DNA from: Streptomyces tuirus
GTDB lineage: Bacteria > Actinomycetota > Actinomycetes > Streptomycetales > Streptomycetaceae
Length of the DNA stretch: 64,000 nt
Direction of reading: 5' to 3'
Assembly: GCF_014701095.1 (NCBI RefSeq)
Contig: NZ_AP023439.1
Span: 2,344,001-2,408,000, forward strand
The first letter of the stretch is position 1; each line of letters begins with the position of its first letter. The notes under the pieces were generated by a model. It saw nothing but the letters and a program-made list of their open reading frames with translations. It did not search any database and was not told the origin of the DNA. Both the position numbers and the translations under genes were made by a program. Shown here one piece after another: positions 26,098 through 33,383 of this stretch.

Positions 26098-27384
26098 TCA
26101 GCGCCGTACGTGCCCGTCCCCGGTGACGATGTACTTCGTGCTGGTCAGCTCGGGCAGGCCCATGGGGCCGCGGGCGTGCAGCTTCTGCGTGGAGATGCCG
26201 ATCTCGGCGCCGAAGCCGAACTGGCCGCCGTCGGTGAAGCGGGTGGAGGCGTTCACGGCGACGGTGGTGGAGTCGACCAGCTGGGTGAAGCGGCGGGCGG
26301 CCTGCTGGGAGGTCGTCACGATGGCCTCGGTGTGGCCGGAGGTCCACAGCCGGATGTGCTCGACGGCCTTGTCCAGGGAGTCCACCACCGCGGCGGCGAT
26401 GTCGTACGACAGGTACTCGGTCTCCCAGTCCTCGGCCGTCGCCTCGACGACGGTGGCCTTGGAGTCCTCGGCGTAGGCCTGCACGCGCTCGTCGGCGTGC
26501 ACGGTGACGCCGGCCTCCGCGAGGGCGTCCAGGGCGCGCGGCAGGAACGCGGCGGCGATGTCCTGGTGGACCAGCAGGGTCTCGGCGGCGTTGCAGACGC
26601 CGACCCGCTGGGCCTTGGAGTTGACCAGGATCTCGACGGCCATGTCGAGGTCGGCCTGTGCGTCGACGTAGACGTGGCAGTTGCCGGTGCCGGTCTCGAT
26701 GACCGGGACGACGGACTCCTGGACGACCGTGTTGATCAGGGAGGCGCCGCCGCGCGGGATGAGCACGTCGACCAGGCCGCGGGCGCGCATCAGCTCGCGC
26801 ACGCTGTCGCGGCTCTCACCGGGGACCAGCTGGATGGCGTCGGCGGGCAGCCCCGCCCCGCCTACGGCGTCGCGCAGGACGCGCACCAGGGCGGTGTTCG
26901 ACTGGTACGCCGAGGAGGAGCCGCGCAGCAGGACCGCGTTGCCGGACTTCAGGCAGAGGGCCGCGGCGTCGACGGTGACGTTCGGCCGGCCCTCATAGAT
27001 GATCCCGACGACGCCGAGCGGCACGCGCACCTGGCGCAGGTCGATGCCGTTGGGCAGCGTGGAGCCGCGGACGACCTCGCCGACCGGGTCGGGCAGGGCG
27101 GCGACGTCGCGCACGTCGGAGGCGATGGCGCGGATCCGCTCGGGGGTGAGCGTGAGCCGGTCGATCATGCCGTCGCTGATGCCGGCCTCGCGGGCCTTGG
27201 CGACGTCCTTGGCGTTGGCCTCGACGATCTCGCTCGCACGGACCTCCAGCGCGTCCGCGATGGCGAGCAGCGCGTCGTCCTTCTCGGCCCGGGGCAGCGG
27301 CGCGAGGGTCGCGGCGGCGGCCTTGGCGCGGTAGGCGGCCTCGGTGACCGGGGACATGGAGTCGTACGGCGAGAGCGTGGTCAT
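26098..27384 (-). CDS. proA: Glutamate-5-semialdehyde dehydrogenase
   Basis: Second step of proline synthesis: gamma-glutamyl phosphate to glutamate semialdehyde using NADPH. 428 residues. The aldehyde-dehydrogenase-fold nucleotide site is [20 protein letters not shown] and the catalytic cysteine is in [13 protein letters not shown]. The ATG has no ribosome site, but TACCCT is 6 bases before it (27391-27396), so the transcript is probably leaderless. proB lies upstream, separated by one small gene. Confidence 0.97.
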   Translation of the reverse strand: MTTLSPYDSMSPVTEAAYRAKAAAATLAPLPRAEKDDALLAIADALEVRASEIVEANAKDVAKAREAGISDGMIDRLTLTPERIRAIASDVRDVAALPDPVGEVVRGSTLPNGIDLRQVRVPLGVVGIIYEGRPNVTVDAAALCLKSGNAVLLRGSSSAYQSNTALVRVLRDAVGGAGLPADAIQLVPGESRDSVRELMRARGLVDVLIPRGGASLINTVVQESVVPVIETGTGNCHVYVDAQADLDMAVEILVNSKAQRVGVCNAAETLLVHQDIAAAFLPRALDALAEAGVTVHADERVQAYAEDSKATVVEATAEDWETEYLSYDIAAAVVDSLDKAVEHIRLWTSGHTEAIVTTSQQAARRFTQLVDSTTVAVNASTRFTDGGQFGFGAEIGISTQKLHARGPMGLPELTSTKYIVTGDGHVRR

Positions 27385-27456
27385 GAGGGAAGGGTAGTGC
27401 GCCGGGCGGATCCGTTCATCGCGCGTTTCACACCCCGAGACATGTGCCGGACCGGA

Positions 27457-27924
27457 TCAGAACGGGTGAACTCCGACCGGCGAGGCCGGGGGCGGCCCGT
27501 ACCCCTCAGCGATCCGCTGGTGGTACGTGGCGCGGTCGATGACCTCCAGGCCGACGATCTCCCAGGGCGGCAGCCCGGCGGTCTGCCGGTGCTCGCCCCA
27601 CAGGCGCAGGGCGACGGCGGCCGCGTCGTGCAGGTCGCGGGCCTCCTCCCAGTAGCGGATCTCCGCGTGGTCGACCGCGTACCGGCTGGTCAGGAAGAAG
27701 GGATGGTCGTGGGCGAGCTGCTCCAGGGCGCGCCGGACCTCCGGCAGCGGGGCCTCCTTGCCGGAGACGCTGAGGGTGACGTGCCACAGGCGCGGGGTGT
27801 CGCCGGGCTCCTCGCCCCGGAAGCGGTCCCCTGCCGCCACGCTCGTCAGGGCGCGCTCCTCACCGGCCGCACGGGAGCCGGCACCACCGCGGGACACCTG
27901 AGTCCCAGGGCGCACTCGTCTCAC
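27457..27924 (-). CDS. Conserved hypothetical protein between proA and proB
   Basis: 155 residues. Residues 35-130 read as an alpha/beta module: RLWHVTLSVSGKEAPLPEVR, DHPFFLTSRYAVDHAEIRYW and DLHDAAAVALRLWGEHR, ending PPWEIVGLEVIDRATYHQRI. I do not recognise the family. GTG 27924 has GGAGG 6 bases upstream, which fixes the start. The promoter region contains a small palindrome at 27961-27973. Confidence 0.82.
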   Translation of the reverse strand: MRRVRPGTQVSRGGAGSRAAGEERALTSVAAGDRFRGEEPGDTPRLWHVTLSVSGKEAPLPEVRRALEQLAHDHPFFLTSRYAVDHAEIRYWEEARDLHDAAAVALRLWGEHRQTAGLPPWEIVGLEVIDRATYHQRIAEGYGPPPASPVGVHPF

Positions 27925-27960
27925 GACGGCCTCCTTTACACATGGCGCTGCTGCGGAATA

Positions 27961-27973
27961 TGTCTCTGAGACA
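27961..27973. promoter_or_regulatory. TGTCTC-T-GAGACA palindrome
   Basis: A perfect 6-bp inverted repeat with a 1-base centre in AT-rich DNA 37 bases upstream of the start of the 155-residue gene. It could be an operator for that gene; no regulator is assigned. Confidence 0.35.
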
Positions 27974-28049
27974 AAGTTGAGCAGGCCGCAAGGGATCGCG
28001 TGGCGGTTTTGCGGAACGTCCACCACCGGGGGCCGGATGTTTCGACCCA

Positions 28050-29177
28050 TTACGGGTGCAGGAGCACCAGGTCGTCCCTGTGTACGACCTCACGTTCGTA
28101 CGCGGGTCCGAGTTCGCGGGCCAGTTCCCGGGTGGAGCGGCCGATGAGCCGGGGGATCTCCTTGGCGTCGAAGTTGACCAGCCCGCGGGCCACCGCGCGG
28201 CCCCTGCCGTCCCGCAGCTCGACCGGGTCACCGGCGCTGAACTCGCCCTCGACGGCGTCGATCCCGGCCGGCAGCAGCGACTTGCGGCGGTCCACGACGG
28301 CCTGCACGGCGCCGTCGTCCAGGGTCAGCGCACCCTGCGGGGTGGAGGCGTGCTGGAGCCAGAGCAGCCGGTCGGCGGAGCGCTTGCCGGTGGGGTGGAA
28401 GAAGGTGCCGGTGTCCTGGCCGGTGAGGGCGTCGGCCGCGTGGACGGCGCTGGTGAGGACGACGGGGACGCCGGCGGCCGCGGCGATCCGGGCGGCCTCG
28501 ACCTTGGTGACCATGCCGCCGGTGCCGACACCGGCCTTGCCCGTGCTGCCGATCTCGACGTCCACGAGGTCGGAGGGGTCGCGCACCTCGCCGATGCGGG
28601 AGGTGCCGGGTTTCGCGGGGTCGCCGTCGTAGACGCCGTCCACGTCGGACAGCAGGACCAGCAGGTCGGCGTGGACGAGGTGGGCGACGAGGGCGGCGAG
28701 GCGGTCGTTGTCGCCGAAGCGGATCTCGTCCGTGGCGACGGTGTCGTTCTCGTTGACGATCGGGAAGGCACCCATGGCGAGCAGCTTGTCGAGGGTGCGC
28801 GAGGCGTTGCGGTGGTGCGAGCGGCGGCTCATGTCGTCGGAGGTCAGCAGGACCTGCCCGACGCGGACGCCGTAGCGGGCGAACGAGGCGGTGTAGCGGG
28901 CGACCAGCAGGCCCTGCCCGACGCTGGCGGCGGCCTGCTGCCGGGCGAGGTCCTTGGGGCGGCGGCGCAGGCCCAGCGGGGCGAGGCCGGCGGCGATGGC
29001 GCCCGAGGAGACCAGGACGATCTCGCGCTCCCCGCCGCTGCGGACCTTGGCGAGGACGTCGACCAGCGCGTCCACCCGGTCCGCGTCCAGGCCGCCCGAG
29101 GCGGTGGTCAGCGAGGAGGACCCGACCTTGACGACGATCCTGCGGGCCTCGCCCACGGCCTGCCTTGCCCCTGCCAC
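28050..29177 (-). CDS. proB: Glutamate 5-kinase
   Basis: First step of proline synthesis: phosphorylates glutamate; the enzyme is feedback-inhibited by proline. 375 residues with the amino-acid-kinase core (RRIVVKVGSSSLT, VLVSSGAIAAGL, FPIVNENDTVATDE, FGDNDRLAALVA) and a C-terminal PUA domain (RGLVNFDAKEIPRLIGRSTR). GTG 29177 is preceded by GGGGA. In S. coelicolor it is close to obg; here a 12-kb block separates them. Confidence 0.97.
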   Translation of the reverse strand: MAGARQAVGEARRIVVKVGSSSLTTASGGLDADRVDALVDVLAKVRSGGEREIVLVSSGAIAAGLAPLGLRRRPKDLARQQAAASVGQGLLVARYTASFARYGVRVGQVLLTSDDMSRRSHHRNASRTLDKLLAMGAFPIVNENDTVATDEIRFGDNDRLAALVAHLVHADLLVLLSDVDGVYDGDPAKPGTSRIGEVRDPSDLVDVEIGSTGKAGVGTGGMVTKVEAARIAAAAGVPVVLTSAVHAADALTGQDTGTFFHPTGKRSADRLLWLQHASTPQGALTLDDGAVQAVVDRRKSLLPAGIDAVEGEFSAGDPVELRDGRGRAVARGLVNFDAKEIPRLIGRSTRELARELGPAYEREVVHRDDLVLLHP

Positions 29178-29293
29178 GTCGCCGTCCGTCCCCTCGCGTC
29201 GATTCGGTCGCTCACCAGGAAATCTACGGGACGGCCGGACGGGGTGCGGCGCCGGTCCACGCTGCGGACGGTGCCGTCGGCGTCACGGGGGGG

Positions 29294-29542
29294 GCGCGGC
29301 CTCGCCGCCTCCGTCGCCGCGTAAGCGCTGCCTCGCCGCCTCCGTCGACATGGGAACGCCGCGTCCGTCGCTGCGGGGGCGCCGCGTCCGTCGCTGTGGG
29401 AGCGCTTGCCTTCGTCGTCATGGGAGCGCCGCCTCGCCGCCTCCGTCGCCACGGGAGCGCCACCTCCGTCGCTGCGGGAGCGCTGCCGCCGTCGTCCAGG
29501 GAGCGCTGCCGCCGCGTTCAGGGGGCGCTGCCGTCCGTCTTC
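29294..29542. repeat. About ten degenerate 23-bp tandem repeats, some 32 bp
   Basis: Imperfect head-to-tail units such as GCGCCGCGTCCGTCGCTGTG; three longer units carry an extra CTCGCCGC-type insert. They fill most of the 580-base space between proB and the palindrome at 29668 and hold no credible gene. No function is evident. Confidence 0.7.
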
Positions 29543-29667
29543 GGCCCCCGCGTGCGACCTTTCGCCCTTCTCGGACCTCGCCCCCGCCTTCTTCGACCCC
29601 ACCCGCGACAGGAACCGGATCTTCCGCTACGGTCCGACGACGCACCTGACGGCAACCGCCCCCACGC

Positions 29668-29693
29668 CCCTACGACACGCGCGTGTCGTAGGG
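29668..29693. promoter_or_regulatory. Perfect 26-bp palindrome upstream of the TagF-like gene
   Basis: CCCTACGACACGC (29668-29680) is followed immediately by its exact complement (29681-29693). It lies 65 bases before the start at 29758 and directly after the repeat array. TACGACA/TGTCGTA half-sites like these are the kind bound by dimeric winged-helix repressors such as BlaI/CopY-type regulators; that is only a suggestion. Confidence 0.6.
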
Positions 29694-29757
29694 AGGTCGC
29701 CGCGCGTTAACCCGGACGGCCGACCTGCGCCGACCCGACGCTCCTGGAGTGACCGCA

Positions 29758-31791
29758 GTGCCCGTACCTCTCCCCCGCCCGCAGGCCCTCTTCAAGGGGC
29801 TGGTCACCGTCGTCCTGGCCGCCGCGTTCGCCGCACAGGCGGTCGCGGCGCTGCTGCCCCACGTACCGCTGCTGATCGCCGCGACGGCCGTCTCCCTGGC
29901 CACCGAGGGCGTGCTGTACCGGTGGCAGCGCGGGGTGCTGTCGCTGTTCGCCAAGTCGCACGCCGACATCACCGTGCGGCACGTTCTGCGGGACCTGCTG
30001 CTGGTCGTGGCCCTGCTGCGGCTCGGCGGACAGGACCGCGAGACGGTGTACGCCCCGCTGGTGGCCGGACTGCTGGTCTTCTACGTGCTGCACTGTGCGA
30101 TCCAGGCGGTCTCCGTGCTGGTCCGCCGCACCCGCACGCTGCCCGTGGTGACCCGGAACATCGACGCCTCGGCGCTGCGGCTGTCCCCTGCCCCGTCCGT
30201 GCTGCTGCGCCGCCCCGGCCACCGGCTGCTGGTGTTCGGCCTCCCGGCGACGGCCGGGCTGCTGGCCAGCGCGCCCGGCGACCGGCCGGTCTACGCGGCG
30301 GCGGGCATCGCGCTCTCCCTCGCCCTCGGGCTGACCGGCCTCGGCGCGCTGCTCCTGCGTCTGCTGCCGGGCCGCCGTCCGGCGGACGAGCAGGAGGTGC
30401 TCGACTGGTTCGACGCCTGGCTGGCCGCGTACCGGCCGACCGCCGGCCTGTACTTCTCCGGCGGTGCCGCCTCGGCCTACCAGGCGAACATGTGGCTGGA
30501 GCCGCTCGCCGGGCTGGACGGCAGGCCGGTCATCATCCTGCGCGAGCGGTTCATGGTGCAGAAGATCGCGGCGACGGACATCCCGATCGTGTGCCTGCCG
30601 AAGGTGTCGACGCTGATGCGCCTGGAGCACTCCACGCTCCAGGTCCTCATCCACCCCTCGAACTCCGGCAAGACCTCCCAGGTGCTGCGCATCCCCACGA
30701 TCAAGCACACCTTCGTCAACCACGGCGAGAGCGACAAGCTGTCGTCCTGCAACCCGTACGCGAAGGCGTACGACGAGGTGTGGGTGGCCGGGCCCGCCGC
30801 GCGCGAGCGCTACGCCCTGGCCGAGGTCGGGGTCGAGGACAAGGACGTGGTGGAGACGGGCCGCCCGCAGCTGGACGGCGTGCTGCCCTACGCGGGCCCG
30901 CCGGCCGGGCCGCGCACGACCGTGCTGTACGCGCCGACCTGGGAGGGCTGGGACGGCAACCCCGGCAACACCTCGGTGATCGCGGCCGGCGAGAACCTGG
31001 TGCGGGCGCTGCTCGCGGACCCGGGCGTGCGGCTGCTGTACAAGCCGCATCCGCTGACGGGCTCCGTGGACCCGCGCGCGGGGGCGGCCGATCTGCGGAT
31101 CCGGGAGCTGATCCGGGCGGCCAACCGGGAGCGGGCGGGCGGGCGTCCCTCGGACAGCGCGGAACTCACCCTCCGCACCGCCGAGCTGGACCGGCTCACC
31201 ACGTCGGTGTTCCGGGCCGGGGCCGACACCGTGGAGCGGATGCTGGTGCAGTCGGCGCCGGAGCCCGGCCGCGCGGAGGCGGTGGCGCGGGCGACGGCCG
31301 CGTGGGAGGAGGCGTACTGGGCGTCGCTGCCGGAGGGCGAGCACCAGATCATCACGGATGCCCGGCCCACCCTGTACTCCTGCTTCAACGTGGCCGACCT
31401 GCTGATCAGCGATGTGTCGAGCGTGATCAGCGACTTCCTCGCGAGTGCGAAGCCGTATGCCGTGGCCAACACCAGCGGGCTGTCCGAGGACGCCTTCCGT
31501 GTGGCGTTCCCGACGGTGGTGGCGGCGACGGTGCTGACGCCGGACGCCGCCGGGGTGCCGGATCTGCTGGACGCCGTCCGGCACCCGGAGCGCGACGAAC
31601 TGGCCGAGGCGCGAGCCGAGTTGAAGCTGCGGCTGCTCGGCCCGGCGGAGCCGTCGTCGCAGGAGCGCTTCAACGAAGCCGTCCGGGCGCTGTGCGGGGC
31701 GGCCCGGGACCACCGGGCGCGGGTGGCGGAGCGGCTGGCCGCGGTGCCCGGCCAGCGCACCCCGAGCGAGGTCCCGACCGCACCGCGTTGA
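29758..31791 (+). CDS. TagF-like polyol-phosphate polymerase fused to membrane domain (copy 1)
   Basis: 677 residues. The first 210 residues have about six membrane helices (starting LVTVVLAAAFAAQAVAALL). The cytoplasmic domain resembles CDP-glycerol:poly(glycerophosphate) glycerophosphotransferases: YFSGGAASAYQANMWLEPL, KHTFVNHGESDKLSS, VLYAPTWEGWDG, LYKPHPLTG and SDVSSVISDFL. These enzymes add polyol phosphates to a growing chain. GTG 29758 has GGAG 8 bases upstream; GTG 29749 is an alternative. The last codons come from the tandem repeat that follows. Paralogue at 33384. Confidence 0.9.
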   Translation: MPVPLPRPQALFKGLVTVVLAAAFAAQAVAALLPHVPLLIAATAVSLATEGVLYRWQRGVLSLFAKSHADITVRHVLRDLLLVVALLRLGGQDRETVYAPLVAGLLVFYVLHCAIQAVSVLVRRTRTLPVVTRNIDASALRLSPAPSVLLRRPGHRLLVFGLPATAGLLASAPGDRPVYAAAGIALSLALGLTGLGALLLRLLPGRRPADEQEVLDWFDAWLAAYRPTAGLYFSGGAASAYQANMWLEPLAGLDGRPVIILRERFMVQKIAATDIPIVCLPKVSTLMRLEHSTLQVLIHPSNSGKTSQVLRIPTIKHTFVNHGESDKLSSCNPYAKAYDEVWVAGPAARERYALAEVGVEDKDVVETGRPQLDGVLPYAGPPAGPRTTVLYAPTWEGWDGNPGNTSVIAAGENLVRALLADPGVRLLYKPHPLTGSVDPRAGAADLRIRELIRAANRERAGGRPSDSAELTLRTAELDRLTTSVFRAGADTVERMLVQSAPEPGRAEAVARATAAWEEAYWASLPEGEHQIITDARPTLYSCFNVADLLISDVSSVISDFLASAKPYAVANTSGLSEDAFRVAFPTVVAATVLTPDAAGVPDLLDAVRHPERDELAEARAELKLRLLGPAEPSSQERFNEAVRALCGAARDHRARVAERLAAVPGQRTPSEVPTAPR

Positions 31792-31953
31792 GCGCCACCG
31801 CGACCGAGGCCCCGGCCGCACCGCGTCGAGCGGCACCAGCGCTGAGCGGCACCGCGGTCGAGGCCCCGACCGCACCGCGTTGAGCGCCACCGCGATCGAG
31901 GCCCCGAGCGCACCCCGTTGAGCGCCACCCCGACCGACGCCCCCACCGCACCC
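31768..31953. repeat. 38-bp tandem repeat overlapping a gene end
   Basis: Four full 38-bp units (31786, 31840, 31878, 31916) plus one 16-bp partial (31824), all starting CGTTGAGCGCCACCGCGACC or close variants. An incomplete unit (31768-31785) lies inside the TagF-like reading frame and supplies its last codons; the stop TGA (31789-31791) is part of the repeat. Neighbouring units differ by a few bases. Confidence 0.85.
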
Positions 31954-31976
31954 CATCCAGCGGCGGCACGCGCGGT

Positions 31977-33182
31977 TCACGCCGCGTGCCGCACCTCGCG
32001 GGACGTCAGCACCCGCCGTGCCTTGCGCACGGCCCGGCGCATGAGCGTGTCGACACCGCCCTCGCGGTAGCCCGGGAAGGCCCGGGCCTCCCGGGGCTCC
32101 GCGAGGTAGACCGCGTCGGGGACGCCCGCGGCGCGGTCCCGGAAGTGCGGGTAGACCAGGTACACACGGCGGCCCTTCCGCTCCAGGAGGGCCGCCGCCT
32201 GCTTCTTGGCCTTGACGAACCTCACGACGTCCGGCAGCAGTTCGGGACGCTGCTCGGCGACCAGGTGCAGCCGCAGCCGCTCGTGGACCTTGAGGCGCTG
32301 GGCGACGCCCTCGGTCCAGTAGGTGTCCATCAGCGGCTTGGCGAGCTCGAACTTGTGCCGGCGGATCTCCTCGCTGTCCGTCAGGTACGTGGGCCCGAAC
32401 TGCGGCAGCAGCGTCACGAGGAACGGCCGCATCATCAGCTGGTCGCGCCGGCCGCCCGCGGGGACGAGCTCGGCGATGAGCTCCATCAGGGCCCGCGCGG
32501 AGTCGAAGCGCAGCGTGTAACTGCCGCTCTTGGTCACGTGCTTGCCGTCGTCGCGGCCGACCAGGTAGTAGCAGGTGTGGTCGGCGACCACGGAGACGCC
32601 GTCCGCCCTCAGATACGCCTCCATGGTGAACAGCGCGTCCTCGCCGGTGAACAGCGACTCGTCGAAGCGCATGCCGTGCCGGTCGAGCAGCGCGCGGCGG
32701 AACAGCTTCTGCGCGCTGAGCGTGAACTTGATGTTGGAGGAGAAGACGTCCGTCCGCTCCACCGTCCTGCCCCACATGGACTTCGGTGCCGAGCGGTTGA
32801 CGCCCTCGACCTTGCCGAGCACCACGTCCGTGCCGGCCCGGTCGGCCATGGCGACCATCCGCTCCAGGGCCTCGGGGCCCAGCCGGTCGTCCGCGTCGAG
32901 GAAGAACACGTAGCGCCCGGTGGCCTTGACCAGGCCCACGTTGCGCGGGCCGCTGGGGCCGCCGGAGTTCTCCTGCCGGATCACCAGCACCTGCATGGGA
33001 GCCCGCTCGGCGAACTCCTCCAGATACTCCCCCGTCCCGTCCGTCGAACCGTCGTCCACCGCGATGACCTCGACGCGCGTCGGATCGATGGTCTGTGCCT
33101 CGACGGACGAGAGGCACTCGATCAGATACGGCATCGCTTCGTACGCCCCGATGATCACACTCACATCAGGCTGCGCGGTCAC
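31977..33182 (-). CDS. Family 2 glycosyltransferase
   Basis: 401 residues. The GT-A core is at the N-terminus (VSVIIGAYEAMPYLIECLSS; IAVDDGSTDGTGEYLEE) with the metal motif DADD in VFFLDADDRLGP and an acid catalytic-base region FTGEDALFTMEAY. The C-terminal 180 residues resemble the extension seen in teichoic-acid-type glycosyltransferases. Convergent with the TagF-like gene copy 1 and in the polymer block. It may build the linkage unit or decorate the chain. GGGGGAAAC precedes the GTG. Confidence 0.9.
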   Translation of the reverse strand: MTAQPDVSVIIGAYEAMPYLIECLSSVEAQTIDPTRVEVIAVDDGSTDGTGEYLEEFAERAPMQVLVIRQENSGGPSGPRNVGLVKATGRYVFFLDADDRLGPEALERMVAMADRAGTDVVLGKVEGVNRSAPKSMWGRTVERTDVFSSNIKFTLSAQKLFRRALLDRHGMRFDESLFTGEDALFTMEAYLRADGVSVVADHTCYYLVGRDDGKHVTKSGSYTLRFDSARALMELIAELVPAGGRRDQLMMRPFLVTLLPQFGPTYLTDSEEIRRHKFELAKPLMDTYWTEGVAQRLKVHERLRLHLVAEQRPELLPDVVRFVKAKKQAAALLERKGRRVYLVYPHFRDRAAGVPDAVYLAEPREARAFPGYREGGVDTLMRRAVRKARRVLTSREVRHAA

Positions 33183-33263
33183 GTTTCCCCCTAGTCAATG
33201 GGATATTCCCCCGTATCGCCTCATTCGCTACTTGATAGACGGGTGATCGAGACAAGCGGTTGC

Positions 33264-33281
33264 CTCACACACACGTGTGAG
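33264..33281. promoter_or_regulatory. CTCACAC/GTGTGAG inverted repeat
   Basis: 7-bp arms with a 4-base spacer, 82 bases upstream of the glycosyltransferase start, in a comparatively AT-rich promoter region. A candidate regulator site. Confidence 0.35.
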
Positions 33282-33320
33282 TGGCTCAGGTCACAAAGTG
33301 AACGAACAGGAAACGGGGCA

Positions 33321-33368
33321 CGAAAGGGTTCGGCCCCGAGGAGTTCTCCTCGGGGCCGAACCCTTTCG
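33321..33368. terminator. Perfect 22-bp hairpin after TagF-like copy 2
   Basis: CGAAAGGGTTCGGCCCCGAG and two more bases pair exactly with 33347-33368 around GTTC. It is 16 bases beyond the stop of the gene at 33384. One of the strongest terminators in the window. Confidence 0.85.
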
Positions 33369-33383
33369 TCACGCGGGGGCAAT

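Noticed and set aside
27961..27973. TGTCTC/GAGACA as an SOS-type (LexA) box
   Set aside because: It does not match the GAAC-N4-GTTC actinobacterial LexA pattern.
29294..29542. CRISPR-like array
   Set aside because: Repeats are contiguous and degenerate, with no unique spacers and no cas genes nearby.
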